Shown: positions 36,462 through 45,260 of the stretch, in pieces
Layout of the letters: each line of letters begins with the position of its first letter
Numbering within the stretch: the first letter of the stretch is position 1
NCBI RefSeq assembly: GCF_024168485.1
Contig: NZ_JALJVY010000006.1
Location: 124,001 to 188,000 of the forward strand
Reading direction: 5' to 3'
From: Sphingobium sp. OAS761
GTDB lineage: Bacteria > Pseudomonadota > Alphaproteobacteria > Sphingomonadales > Sphingomonadaceae
DNA: 64,000 bases
Translations under genes and position numbers: made by a program
The notes under the pieces: generated by a model
What the model was told of the DNA's origin: nothing
Seen by the model: only the letters and a program-made list of their open reading frames with translations
The model's database searches: none

Positions 36462-37325
36462 CTACGCGGAAACCCCGGAAACCGTTGGTTTCAGTGCCTT
36501 CACGAAGTCCGCCATGGCCGCAATGGCAGCGGTGCCTTCCGGCGAATCGGGCGCCATCAGCGGCCATACATGCCCCATAGCCGGCGCAATATGCAGACTG
36601 ACGCGCTGGTCGGCCAGAGCGAGTTTGTGAACAAAGGCCAGCGCCTCGTCCAGCAGCACCTCCGCGCCACCTGTCAGCACCAGCATCGGCGGAAAATCGG
36701 TGGGGTCAGCCTGTATGGGCGATACCAGCGGATCAGACGCGTCGTGGCCCTGGAGATAGAGTGTGGCGGAATCGAGCACCGATGCCTTGGAAAACAACAG
36801 ATCGCGCTCGGCATTGCGGTCGAGGCTATCCCCTTGTGCCGTGAGGTCGAGCATCGGCGACACCATGATAGCAGCCGCCGGCCGCTGCCCCGCACGCGCC
36901 GCCAATATACATAATGCCGCCGTCAGGCCGCCACCGGCGGAATCCCCGGCGATGACCGTAGAGGCAGGATCGGGCAACGCGCGATATATCCCGACGATAT
37001 CGTGCAGCGCCGCAGGAAAAGGGTTTTCCGGCGCGAGCGGATAGAAGGGCAGAACGATCCGGCGTCCGGACAGGTCCGCGATCCGCCTGGCATAACCAAG
37101 ATAGGCTACCGGAGATCCGAGCCGGTAGCCGCCACCGTGAATGTAGAGAATGTCACCCGTCGCGCCGCCCGCCGCCGGTTCGACAAGGAGGCAGCGCACC
37201 CCGCCGATGTCCGCTTCCGGTAAGGGCGCATCGCAACTGCCTGCCGCCCGTGCCCGCCGCTCGACAAGGCTTTCATCCGCCGGACAGCCTTGGCGCAGGG
37301 GCGGCAATATCCATCCGCCTGTCAC
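36462..37325 (-). CDS. Alpha/beta hydrolase fold-3 esterase
   Basis: The protein is 287 residues without a signal peptide. It has the oxyanion motif YIHGGGY, the nucleophile GDSAGGG, and a His region (MGHVWPL) near residue 250, as in family IV carboxylesterases. Its ATG overlaps the stop of the zinc alcohol dehydrogenase (ATGA, 37322-37325), so they are coupled. Within this operon an intracellular esterase is a natural partner of a Baeyer-Villiger enzyme, hydrolysing the ester or lactone product. Confidence 0.87.
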   Translation of the reverse strand: MTGGWILPPLRQGCPADESLVERRARAAGSCDAPLPEADIGGVRCLLVEPAAGGATGDILYIHGGGYRLGSPVAYLGYARRIADLSGRRIVLPFYPLAPENPFPAALHDIVGIYRALPDPASTVIAGDSAGGGLTAALCILAARAGQRPAAAIMVSPMLDLTAQGDSLDRNAERDLLFSKASVLDSATLYLQGHDASDPLVSPIQADPTDFPPMLVLTGGAEVLLDEALAFVHKLALADQRVSLHIAPAMGHVWPLMAPDSPEGTAAIAAMADFVKALKPTVSGVSA

Positions 37326-38413
37326 AACACGAATACCCCGCGAGCCAGCTTGCCTTCCTCCAGATCGTGGAAGGCCTGCTCGAAATCCTTGAGATCGTAG
37401 CGCTGCGTGACAAGTTCATCGAGCATCAGCTTTCCCTGCCGATATTGCGCGATATAGGCCGGAATGTCCTGGTGCGGACGCGACGCGCCGTAGCGAGCCC
37501 CCATCACGCCGCGATCCACGAAGGCCAGCGGAGTAAGCGATATCTCGGCGGTCGTGCCGGCGGCTGTCGTACCGACCATGACGCAATTGCCGCCCCACCC
37601 CAAGCTGTCCATCGCGTCCTTGAGCACGCGGGTGCTGCCGACACATTCGAACGCCCAGTCCACGCCGCTGCCATGATCGGGATTGCCGTCGGATACGATG
37701 TCCTTGATCCGCCGAGGTGTGTCGCCCTGCGAAGCGTCCACGAAGTCGGTCGCGCCAAATTCGCGCGCCTTTTGCTCGCGCGAAGGAAGCAGGTCTATCG
37801 CGATGATGCGGCTGGCGCCGGCCAGGCGCAGTCCCTGTAGCACGTTAAGCCCGATACCGCCGATGCCGAACACGGCAGCGGTTTCCCCAGGGCGCACGCG
37901 GGCACGGTTCACGACCGATCCGACCCCAGTGAGGACGCCGCAGCCCACCACACAAGCCGTATCGAGCGGCACGGTAGGATCGATCTTGACCGCCTGGTTC
38001 GACTTGACCACCGTTTTTTCGACGAAAGTCGATGTCGCGGCAAAACTCGATACCGCTTCGCCATTGCGGCGGAAGGGTTGCGCACGATTGCCGTAGGATT
38101 GGCGACAATGGGTCGGACGACCGCTCTCGCATGGTCCACAGCGGCCGCAATTGGCCAGCGTGTGGAGCGCGACATGATCGCCCACCGCCAGGTCGGTGAC
38201 TCCCGGACCCAGCTTTTCCACAACGCCGGCGCCTTCATGGCCCAACACCGCCGGCGCCGGCCAGTCGATCGTGCCGTTGATCACGGAAATGTCCGAATGG
38301 CAAATGCCGCTGGCCGCGATCCGCACCAGCACCTCGCCGGCCTCCGGATCCCGGACCTCCATATCCTCGACATACCGGATTTTGCCGGGACCTTCATACA
38401 TCAGAGCGCGCAT
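37322..38413 (-). CDS. Zinc-dependent medium-chain alcohol dehydrogenase
   Basis: The protein is 363 residues. The catalytic zinc ligands (SGICHSD, GHEGAGVVE) and the structural-zinc cysteine set (NCGRCGPCESGRPTHC) are intact, and the NAD-binding motif GIGGIGLNVLQG is present. It most resembles class III-type MDR dehydrogenases such as mycobacterial and sphingomonad enzymes that oxidise primary alcohols or aldehydes. Its start overlaps the IclR gene by 13 bases. It likely oxidises the alcohol released when the lactone or ester is hydrolysed. Confidence 0.9.
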   Translation of the reverse strand: MRALMYEGPGKIRYVEDMEVRDPEAGEVLVRIAASGICHSDISVINGTIDWPAPAVLGHEGAGVVEKLGPGVTDLAVGDHVALHTLANCGRCGPCESGRPTHCRQSYGNRAQPFRRNGEAVSSFAATSTFVEKTVVKSNQAVKIDPTVPLDTACVVGCGVLTGVGSVVNRARVRPGETAAVFGIGGIGLNVLQGLRLAGASRIIAIDLLPSREQKAREFGATDFVDASQGDTPRRIKDIVSDGNPDHGSGVDWAFECVGSTRVLKDAMDSLGWGGNCVMVGTTAAGTTAEISLTPLAFVDRGVMGARYGASRPHQDIPAYIAQYRQGKLMLDELVTQRYDLKDFEQAFHDLEEGKLARGVFVL

Positions 38414-39318
38414 TCAGCATCTCCCATTCCAACCATATTCAGCATCCCCGCGTCCTTCGCGGTGAGTGCGTTTGCCGCCATGCGGCAATCACGTATCAGA
38501 CTGTTCCCGAGCAGCGTTATCCGCTTCAACGATAATGGCCGGTCGAAACCGAACAGCGACAATGTGCACACCACCGCACCAGCGCCATCGAATACCGGCG
38601 CGGAAATCAGGTCGACCGGGTAGAGCCTGTCAGGTAGCGCATCGATCATCAGGTAAGCGTCGCCCATCCGTCCGATGGCTTCGGCGGCCTGCCGCTGACG
38701 CGCGTCGGCAAATGGTTCGTCGGCAAGGTCGAGGACTGCCAGCTCCGCAGCGCCCTGCTGCGGACTGCGCAGCGTAACGGCAAAGCCGTGCTGTCGGACG
38801 ACCGCCAGCGACTCCCGCAATCGCACAGGCTCCACACCCGCCGGCGCCCGCGCCAGCCAGCTTTCGACTTCCGCTTCGTCCGCCCAAGCCAGAAACGGTG
38901 TCCCCAGTGGCGGGATCATCGGTACGCGCTGGCCAACCCGCAACCCGGGCTGGCGCCCCGGCCCGGCCGACGCCAACGCGATCAGTCGATCGTCGACGCG
39001 CGCTGTCAGCAGGCAATCCAGATCCAGCTCGGCCGACAGCGGGCCGATGCGCTCGCGCGCGGCGGCCACGAGGGGATGACATTGCAGAGCGCCCTGACCG
39101 ATCGCGATGAGTGCCGGCCCCAGCTGATAGGTCCGTCCCCGCGGTTGCCGGACCAGATAGCCGTCGCGCGTCATGGCATTTAGCAGCGCATGGCAGGATG
39201 CCGGATTGAGGTCCAAAGCACGCACCAGATCCGTCAACGAATAGCCCCGGGCCGGCGCAGCCGCCATGAAGTTCAATATGTCTATGGCGCGGGACGCGGC
39301 CAGGGCGGGACGAGGCAA
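38401..39318 (-). CDS. IclR-family regulator inside the nine-gene operon
   Basis: The protein is 305 residues. N-terminal winged helix (about 8-65; SLTDLVRALDLNPASCHALL) and effector-binding domain (about 80-260) are typical of IclR. The gene is read in the same direction as its neighbours, 7 bases after the Baeyer-Villiger gene and overlapping the dehydrogenase gene, so it is co-transcribed with the pathway it probably senses. The divergent gap at 42967-43120 contains a small inverted repeat that could be its operator. Confidence 0.85.
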   Translation of the reverse strand: MPRPALAASRAIDILNFMAAAPARGYSLTDLVRALDLNPASCHALLNAMTRDGYLVRQPRGRTYQLGPALIAIGQGALQCHPLVAAARERIGPLSAELDLDCLLTARVDDRLIALASAGPGRQPGLRVGQRVPMIPPLGTPFLAWADEAEVESWLARAPAGVEPVRLRESLAVVRQHGFAVTLRSPQQGAAELAVLDLADEPFADARQRQAAEAIGRMGDAYLMIDALPDRLYPVDLISAPVFDGAGAVVCTLSLFGFDRPLSLKRITLLGNSLIRDCRMAANALTAKDAGMLNMVGMGDAECAL

Positions 39319-39325
39319 GGCGCGT

Positions 39326-41215
39326 TCAGCTCAGCGCCAGATCGTCCCATTCCACCACCGTGCACATGCGGTGGAAGTCCGGGCTGAGGAACGGGCAGCT
39401 GACGCCCAGGCGCCGCGCTTTCTGGTTGACGTAATAATTCTTGTCCATGCCGCCTTCGGGCGTCATCTGAAGCCACTTTTCGCCTTCGGCGTCCAGCGCG
39501 CGGTTGAAACGATCGAACGCCTCGGGTTTCACGTCCACTCGCGTCTTGCCGTCCCTGATCATCTGCATGATCACGCGACCGGCATAGCTCGACCATACCG
39601 TCCACCACTGCGGCAGGCCGGTACCGCCGGTGAGCGGCTGCGAGTTCGGGCCATAGAGCATGAACATGTTGGGGAAGCGGGGCACCATCATGGAGATATA
39701 GGCGCGTGGTCCGTCGCCTTCGTCCCAGCTGTCGTGCAGATCCTGCCCGTCGGCGCCCTTGTAGCGGGCGGGCCAAAGATATTTGAGCACATCGAAGCCG
39801 GTCGCCGAAACGACGACGTCCACCTCCACATACGTACCATCGCTGACGGTAAAACCGGTTTCGTCGAACCGTTCCACAGCCCCGGCGATCAGGTCCACAT
39901 TGTCGCGCGTCAAGGCGCGATACCAGCCATTGTCCACCACCGGACGGCGCGACAGCGGCGCATAGTCGGGGATCAGCTTGTTGATCAGTTCCTCGTCGCC
40001 GTTGGTTTCCGACCGGATATAGCTGATCAGAAAGTCGCGCACCTGGTCATTGGCTTCGCTGACCTTGCCTCCCTTTTCCTGCCAGGCGCGGTCGACGCGC
40101 TGCATCAGGTGGAAATCGAAAAGCCCGGCCGCAGCCAGATAACGCGACCAGTTCCAGTAACCGGGCAGGCTATCGATCAGCCAGGCTAATTCCGACTGGA
40201 TCGGCTCACCATATTTCTCGCGCGGGCTGATCCACTGCGCCGTGCGCTGGATGACGGTCACATGCGCCGCCTGCTGGGCCACGGCACTCAACAACTGGAC
40301 GCCGGTCGAACCGTTGCCGATCACCGCGACCCGCTTGCCCCGCAAGTCCAGATCGGCCGGCCACTTCGACGGATGCACAAAGGCGCCGCGGAATTTTTCC
40401 ACGCCTTTGACATTGGGCAACTGCGCATTGGCGAAAGTGCCGCAGGCCGTGATGACGAAGCGGCTTTCCATCACCTTCTCGCCCGCAGGCGTATCGACCG
40501 TCAGCACCCACATGTCGCGCGCCGGATCGAATTCGGCCCGCTTCACGTCATGGCCGAACAGCGTATTGTCCGCGATGCCGTATTTTTCAGAGATGTGCTG
40601 GAGATATTCGCGCACCGCGCCGCCGCGGTTGAAATGCTCGGCCCAGCGATAATCCTTCTCGAACCCGAACTCGTAATTGACCGACGGCGTGTCGACGCGC
40701 ACGTCGGGATAGCGGTTGATCGTCCAGGTCCCGCCCGCCTGATCCTGCCGTTCCAGAACGGTGTACGGGACGCCCAACAGCTTGCACTGCATGCTGGCGG
40801 CAATGCCGGCCGGGCCGCTGCCCACGATGATGACGCTGAAATCCTCGGGAATGGCGGGCTTGTCGCCTTCCCATTCTGCGGCGAAGGGATAATCCCGAAA
40901 CGCCGGGAGATCGCGCCGAGCCGCGAACTCATGATCGCTCATTTCCTTGCCGGTGACCATCGTCATCAGCTTGCGCAATTCCGGCTCGGGCGGCTCGGGC
41001 AGGCGAATACTCGCCGCATTGTCCGCCAGCCACGCGACCGCACGGTCGATGAGCATCGCCTTTTGTGCATCGCTCATCTGGGCAGTGGGGGGGAGTGCCC
41101 CGACTTCCGCGTCTCCGCTATTCTGGTACAGGGCCACGCGAACCGCGTTCAGGTCCGCCTGCTCCACCGCGCGCGTGATGAAATCCGTGTCTACCGCTTT
41201 AGCCGCCGTCGCCAT
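39326..41215 (-). CDS. Baeyer-Villiger monooxygenase, second type
   Basis: A 629-residue enzyme. After a 125-residue extension beginning with AVDTDFITRAVEQ there is the FAD motif VIIVGSGPAGIAAS, the FRGAFVHPSKW fingerprint (FxGxxxHxxxW) near residue 273 and the NADPH motif VAVIGNGSTG. It belongs to the 4-hydroxyacetophenone monooxygenase-like group but is clearly diverged from the enzyme at 28096-30045. The start at 41215 follows GGATGTGGA; a longer frame is less likely. A remnant of a third such N-terminus is fused to the amidohydrolase at 57421. Confidence 0.9.
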   Translation of the reverse strand: MATAAKAVDTDFITRAVEQADLNAVRVALYQNSGDAEVGALPPTAQMSDAQKAMLIDRAVAWLADNAASIRLPEPPEPELRKLMTMVTGKEMSDHEFAARRDLPAFRDYPFAAEWEGDKPAIPEDFSVIIVGSGPAGIAASMQCKLLGVPYTVLERQDQAGGTWTINRYPDVRVDTPSVNYEFGFEKDYRWAEHFNRGGAVREYLQHISEKYGIADNTLFGHDVKRAEFDPARDMWVLTVDTPAGEKVMESRFVITACGTFANAQLPNVKGVEKFRGAFVHPSKWPADLDLRGKRVAVIGNGSTGVQLLSAVAQQAAHVTVIQRTAQWISPREKYGEPIQSELAWLIDSLPGYWNWSRYLAAAGLFDFHLMQRVDRAWQEKGGKVSEANDQVRDFLISYIRSETNGDEELINKLIPDYAPLSRRPVVDNGWYRALTRDNVDLIAGAVERFDETGFTVSDGTYVEVDVVVSATGFDVLKYLWPARYKGADGQDLHDSWDEGDGPRAYISMMVPRFPNMFMLYGPNSQPLTGGTGLPQWWTVWSSYAGRVIMQMIRDGKTRVDVKPEAFDRFNRALDAEGEKWLQMTPEGGMDKNYYVNQKARRLGVSCPFLSPDFHRMCTVVEWDDLALS

Positions 41216-41362
41216 TCCACATCCTCGTCGTCCGGGCCGGCGGACTCGACCGCCATCGCCTATGTATTTTTTGCAATATCGAATTTTGTGAACTGGCAAA
41301 TGCGCCTCCGCCACCATTCCGGCATTACGGAACCGGCCTGAAGCGAATGGGGTTTCGTTCTT

Positions 41363-42154
41363 TCAATACCCCAGATAACGGGGCATGCGACGCTCCAGGA
41401 AGGCCTTCGCCGCCTCGGTCGCGTCATGCGAAAGCAGGCTGATCTGTGCGTTGGACACAGCTTCCTGGGCCATCGTTTCCTCCAAGGCGCCCACGGCCGC
41501 CGCATTGAGGTTACGCTTCATGGCGGCAAAGGCGGCTGTCGGACCGGCGGCAAGCTTCGTCGCCAGCACCATGGTTTCCGCGTCAAGCGCATCGTCGTCG
41601 ACCAGCCGGTTCAGCAGGCCGGCGGCAAGCGCCTGATCGCCGTTCATCGGCTCATCGAGCAGGAACATCTCCCGCGCCCGCGCCGCACCCAACAAACGGG
41701 TGAGCAGATAGCTGCCGCCCGGATCGCCGCAGCGCCCCGCGCTGGCGAAGGCCAGCTTGAGCTTGACCGTGCGCGACGCGATGCGCAGGTCGCAAGCTGC
41801 CGCCATGACGAGACCGCTGCCTGCCGCCGGGCCGCGTATGCTGGCCATGGTGGGCTTGGGCATGCGATGCAGCAGCAGGGGAATTTCGGCGTGGATCATC
41901 ATCCGTGCCGCCGCCTCGTCAGGCCGCATCGGTTCCGCCCGTTCTTCCTTCCCGTCGCCCGACAGGTCGTAACCGGCGCAAAAACCGCGCCCTGATCCCG
42001 CGAGGACGACGCACCGCACCGCCGGATCGGCCGACCACTTGCGCAGCGTCCCGGCAATGTCGTCCAGCATCGCTTCGGTCACGGCGTTCAGGCGATCTGG
42101 CCGGTTGAGCGTCAGCGTGGCGACACCCTGATCGATCGTGGTCAGGATGCTCAT
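41363..42154 (-). CDS. Enoyl-CoA hydratase/isomerase family protein
   Basis: A 263-residue crotonase-fold protein. The oxyanion segments GRGFCAGYDLS and AAGSGLVMAAACDLRIA are present, and a DPGGSYLLTRLLG stretch precedes the second helix. The Glu pair of classical hydratases is not obvious at either usual position, so it could be a hydratase, isomerase or thioester-hydrolysing member. It overlaps the preceding hydratase gene by 4 bases (ATGA) and precedes the Baeyer-Villiger gene by 147 bases. Confidence 0.85.
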   Translation of the reverse strand: MSILTTIDQGVATLTLNRPDRLNAVTEAMLDDIAGTLRKWSADPAVRCVVLAGSGRGFCAGYDLSGDGKEERAEPMRPDEAAARMMIHAEIPLLLHRMPKPTMASIRGPAAGSGLVMAAACDLRIASRTVKLKLAFASAGRCGDPGGSYLLTRLLGAARAREMFLLDEPMNGDQALAAGLLNRLVDDDALDAETMVLATKLAAGPTAAFAAMKRNLNAAAVGALEETMAQEAVSNAQISLLSHDATEAAKAFLERRMPRYLGY

Positions 42155-42966
42155 GACCGTGCTTTTACCTTGTCCATACCCGCAACGATGAACTCACCGG
42201 TCTGGCCATAGGCAGACGCGTGCCCCAGTTGGTGGATGTCGAAGCAACTCTGGAGCGCGGCTCCCTGCCCCATGATGTCCAGCGTCTGGTTGACGGCCCG
42301 CTTCGCCATCGCGAGCGCGTGCGGATGCATCTGGGCAATGTCGCGTGCGAGCGCCAGCGCTTCGGCGTCCAAGTCTGCACGCGGCACGACCCGGTTCACC
42401 ATGCCGCGCCGTTCCGCCTCGACAGCACCGATCGGCTTGGCGGTGAACAACATCTCCTTCGCCTTGCGTGGCCCTAGTTCCCAGGTGTGGCCATGATATT
42501 CCACACCGCCGATACCCATCAGCACAACCGGATCGGAAAAACGGGCGTCGTCCGCGGCGATGATCAGGTCGCAGGGCCAGGCGAGCAACAGGCCGCCGGC
42601 GATGCACGCGCCTTGCACGGCCGCGATCGAGGGCTTGGGAATGTCGCGCCAGCGCCGGGAATAGCCGAGATAATGCTTTGCTTCCCATTCATGGATGCCC
42701 AGCAGGCCCCTTTCCGGAATGGTTTCCCGGATACGGTTGAAGGACCCGTCGCGGATCGCTTCCTCGCTGACGTCGTGCCCGGCGGAAAAATGCTTGCCCT
42801 CCGCACGCAGCAGAATGACCCGCACGTCTTCGTCCTCGGCCGCCTTTTCCCAGGCGGCGTTGAGCTGTTGCAAAAACGGCTCGTTCTGGGCATTCGCCCG
42901 GTCGGCCCGGTCGAGCGTGATCGTCGCGACCCGCTCCTCGACCGAATAGCGTATATATTGCATCAT
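42151..42966 (-). CDS. Enoyl-CoA hydratase/isomerase family protein
   Basis: The protein is 271 residues with the crotonase fold: HFSAGHDVSEEA gives one oxyanion NH, and GACIAGGLLLAWPCDLIIAADDA the other region. A GVEYHGHTWELG segment carries His rather than a standard catalytic Glu, suggesting a specialised hydratase such as those in steroid or aromatic side-chain pathways. The start is ATG 42966/42963 after AGGAG. It is the first gene of the long leftward operon and is divergent from the two-domain acyl-CoA dehydrogenase. Confidence 0.85.
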   Translation of the reverse strand: MMQYIRYSVEERVATITLDRADRANAQNEPFLQQLNAAWEKAAEDEDVRVILLRAEGKHFSAGHDVSEEAIRDGSFNRIRETIPERGLLGIHEWEAKHYLGYSRRWRDIPKPSIAAVQGACIAGGLLLAWPCDLIIAADDARFSDPVVLMGIGGVEYHGHTWELGPRKAKEMLFTAKPIGAVEAERRGMVNRVVPRADLDAEALALARDIAQMHPHALAMAKRAVNQTLDIMGQGAALQSCFDIHQLGHASAYGQTGEFIVAGMDKVKARS

Positions 42967-43062
42967 GGTCCCGATCTCCTGTGCCGCCGGTCGCGCGTCC
43001 GCGCGTCGCCGAACAGCCGATACCGCCCCCTTCCGCATGGTCGGAAGCGCGGCGCCCAAAAA

Positions 43063-43104
43063 TTGACATTGGGGATGACAGGATGGCCTTGCATGGAACT
43101 GCAA
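43063..43104. promoter_or_regulatory. Possible promoter and small inverted repeat between the divergent operons
   Basis: TTGACA (43063-43068) matches a -35 consensus for the rightward acyl-CoA dehydrogenase, with only a weak -10. TTGCA and TGCAA (43089-43093, 43100-43104) form a 5-bp inverted repeat with a 6-base spacer just before the gene's AAGGTGG ribosome-binding site. The repeat is short enough to be chance; it is recorded as a candidate IclR site. Confidence 0.3.
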
Positions 43105-43120
43105 ACAAGGTGGAAGCGCG

Positions 43121-45208
43121 ATGAACCTCGATTTGAACGAACAGCAGGAAATGATGCAGGATGCGGCCCGCCGCTTCTTCGATCGGGACGAGGTGGTGCA
43201 GGCGGCACGGGTCGCCGGCGAGGCCACTGACACGGCGTTGTGGCGCGACGCCGCGGAGATGGGCTTCGTCACCATGCGCGCTGCCGAGGACAAGGGCGGC
43301 CTGGGCATGGGCCTGATGGAAGCCGCGCTGATCTGCGAGGCGGCAGGCCGGGGAGCGGCGCCCATTCCGATCGCGGACGGCATCGCCGCGTGCACGCTTC
43401 TGGGCGGGCTGGAGGACGGGGCGGCGACCGCGCTGCTTGGCGAAGCAATGACACGGCCGGTCGGCTTCGACGCCGTGGTGGACGGCACCCAGCTCGTGCT
43501 CGACGGCGACAGCCTGCATGCCATCGCAACCGACGGGAGCAGGACGATGATCGCCAGCGGCAATGCCGTTGCCGAAATGTTCGAGGCCGCGCTCAACGAA
43601 CGGGCATTGTTGCGCGCTGCCTGGCTGATCGGAGCAGGAACGCGCGCGGTCGAGATGGCCGCCGCTTATGCGACGGAGCGCAAGCAGTTCAATCAGCCTA
43701 TCGGCGCTTTCCAGGGCGTTGCCTTTCCGCTCGCCGATTCCTTCACCGATATGGAAGGCGCACGGCTGCTGGTATGGCGCACCATCTGGGGCATCGCGGA
43801 GGGGCAGAAGGACGCCGGCGCGCTCATCGCGCTGGCGGACTGGTGGACGGCCACGACCGCCCGCGCCGCCGTCCGCCGGTCGCTGCGCGTGTTCGGCGGC
43901 TATGGCCTGTCCGTCGAATATGGCATCCACCTCTATTTCCTCTCCATCAACCGCGTAGCGCTGGCGGCGGGCGATCCGGAAGGCCGGCTGATAGACGCCG
44001 GTGATCGCCTATGGGGCGGCGCAAGCGCGGCCCTGCCCGATGCCGGGGAGCCGGGCGTCGAAATGGGTTTTACGTCCGAGGAAGAATCGTTCGCCGCCGA
44101 GGTCCGCCGCTTTCTGGAAGTCAATGTCACCGACGATATACGCGCCAAGGCAAAGGCGTCCACGGACGGCCATATTCCCGAATTGCATGTGAAGCTCGCC
44201 GCAGCCGGTCTTGCCTATCCGGACTGGCCGGCAGAATGGGGCGGTCAGGGACGCAGCCCGATGGAGGTTACCGCGCTGGGCCGCGTGTTCGAGGAATTCG
44301 GCCTGTCGCGCATTCCCATCGGCTGCACCAATATGGGCGCCCGCATGACGATGAAATTCGGTTCGCCCGAACTGAAGGCCGAAGTGCTGCCGCGCCTGGC
44401 CGACGGGTCGGCGCTGGCGTGCCTGGGCTTTACCGAGCCGGGGTCCGGTTCCGACATGTATGCCGCCCGCACCCGCGCCACGCGCGACGGTGACGACTGG
44501 ATCATCTCCGGCCAGAAGATGTTCACGACCATCGCGCATATCTCCGACTATATACTGATGCTGGCGCGCACCGATCCCGATGCCCCCAAGCACAAGGGCA
44601 TCACTATTTTCTTTTTCCCGCTGCGCCTGCCCGGCATCACCATCCAGCCGGTGAACACGGTCCAGGAGGAACGCACCAACATCACCTTCTACGACGATGT
44701 GCGCGTACCCGATCGCTACCGGCTGGGTGAGGTCAATGGCGGACTGAAGGTAATGGCTGCGGCGATGGAAATCGAGCATGGCGGCGAGGGCTATCATATC
44801 TATCACCACAGCCTGATGCGGGCTGCGGTCGAATGGGCGCGGGCCACCGATGCATCGGGCAACCGCCCGATCGAGAATCCGGCGGTGCGCGCTCGCCTGG
44901 CAAAGGCGCGCGCGCACATGGAGATTGCCGACCTGTTCTGCCGGCGCGTTACCTGGGCGATCGGTGCGGACAGGATGACCCGCGCAATCGGCCCGATGGC
45001 CAAGATGTTCACCACCGACATCTATATGGAGGATGCGGGCGATCTCGTGGCGCTTACCGCGCCAGCTTCTCTCAAACCGGCGACACCCGCATTGTCGGTC
45101 ATCGAGGAATCCTATCGACAGTCATTGGGCCAGACCATCTATGGCGGTACCAGTGAAGTGCATCGCGGTATCATCGCCCAGCACGGACTGGGCCTGCCGA
45201 GGGCATAA
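43121..45208 (+). CDS. Two-domain (fused) acyl-CoA dehydrogenase
   Basis: A 695-residue protein made of two complete acyl-CoA dehydrogenase units: residues about 1-300 and about 315-690. The second unit has the FAD/CoA motifs GFTEPGSGSDM and IYGGTSEVHRGI. In MCAD-type enzymes the YEGT segment carries the catalytic Glu; here it is Gly, so the base must be elsewhere. The first unit has GGYGLSVEYGI. Fused two-unit dehydrogenases such as mycobacterial FadE34 act on steroid or bile-acid-type side chains, and heterodimeric relatives do likewise. This supports a bulky cyclic substrate. Confidence 0.9.
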   Translation: MNLDLNEQQEMMQDAARRFFDRDEVVQAARVAGEATDTALWRDAAEMGFVTMRAAEDKGGLGMGLMEAALICEAAGRGAAPIPIADGIAACTLLGGLEDGAATALLGEAMTRPVGFDAVVDGTQLVLDGDSLHAIATDGSRTMIASGNAVAEMFEAALNERALLRAAWLIGAGTRAVEMAAAYATERKQFNQPIGAFQGVAFPLADSFTDMEGARLLVWRTIWGIAEGQKDAGALIALADWWTATTARAAVRRSLRVFGGYGLSVEYGIHLYFLSINRVALAAGDPEGRLIDAGDRLWGGASAALPDAGEPGVEMGFTSEEESFAAEVRRFLEVNVTDDIRAKAKASTDGHIPELHVKLAAAGLAYPDWPAEWGGQGRSPMEVTALGRVFEEFGLSRIPIGCTNMGARMTMKFGSPELKAEVLPRLADGSALACLGFTEPGSGSDMYAARTRATRDGDDWIISGQKMFTTIAHISDYILMLARTDPDAPKHKGITIFFFPLRLPGITIQPVNTVQEERTNITFYDDVRVPDRYRLGEVNGGLKVMAAAMEIEHGGEGYHIYHHSLMRAAVEWARATDASGNRPIENPAVRARLAKARAHMEIADLFCRRVTWAIGADRMTRAIGPMAKMFTTDIYMEDAGDLVALTAPASLKPATPALSVIEESYRQSLGQTIYGGTSEVHRGIIAQHGLGLPRA

Positions 45209-45238
45209 AAAAGGGCGGGAGCCGCTAAGGCTCCCGCC
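45207..45238 (-). terminator. Rho-independent terminator of the P450 operon
   Basis: GGCGGGAGCC (45214-45223) and GGCTCCCGCC (45229-45238) form a perfect 10-bp stem with a 5-base loop. On the minus strand it is followed by CTTTTTTAT, a classical terminator 22 bases beyond the P450 stop. The T-run overlaps the stop region of the convergent dehydrogenase. Confidence 0.85.
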
Positions 45239-45260
45239 ATGGCGATGGGTCAAGCCACGC

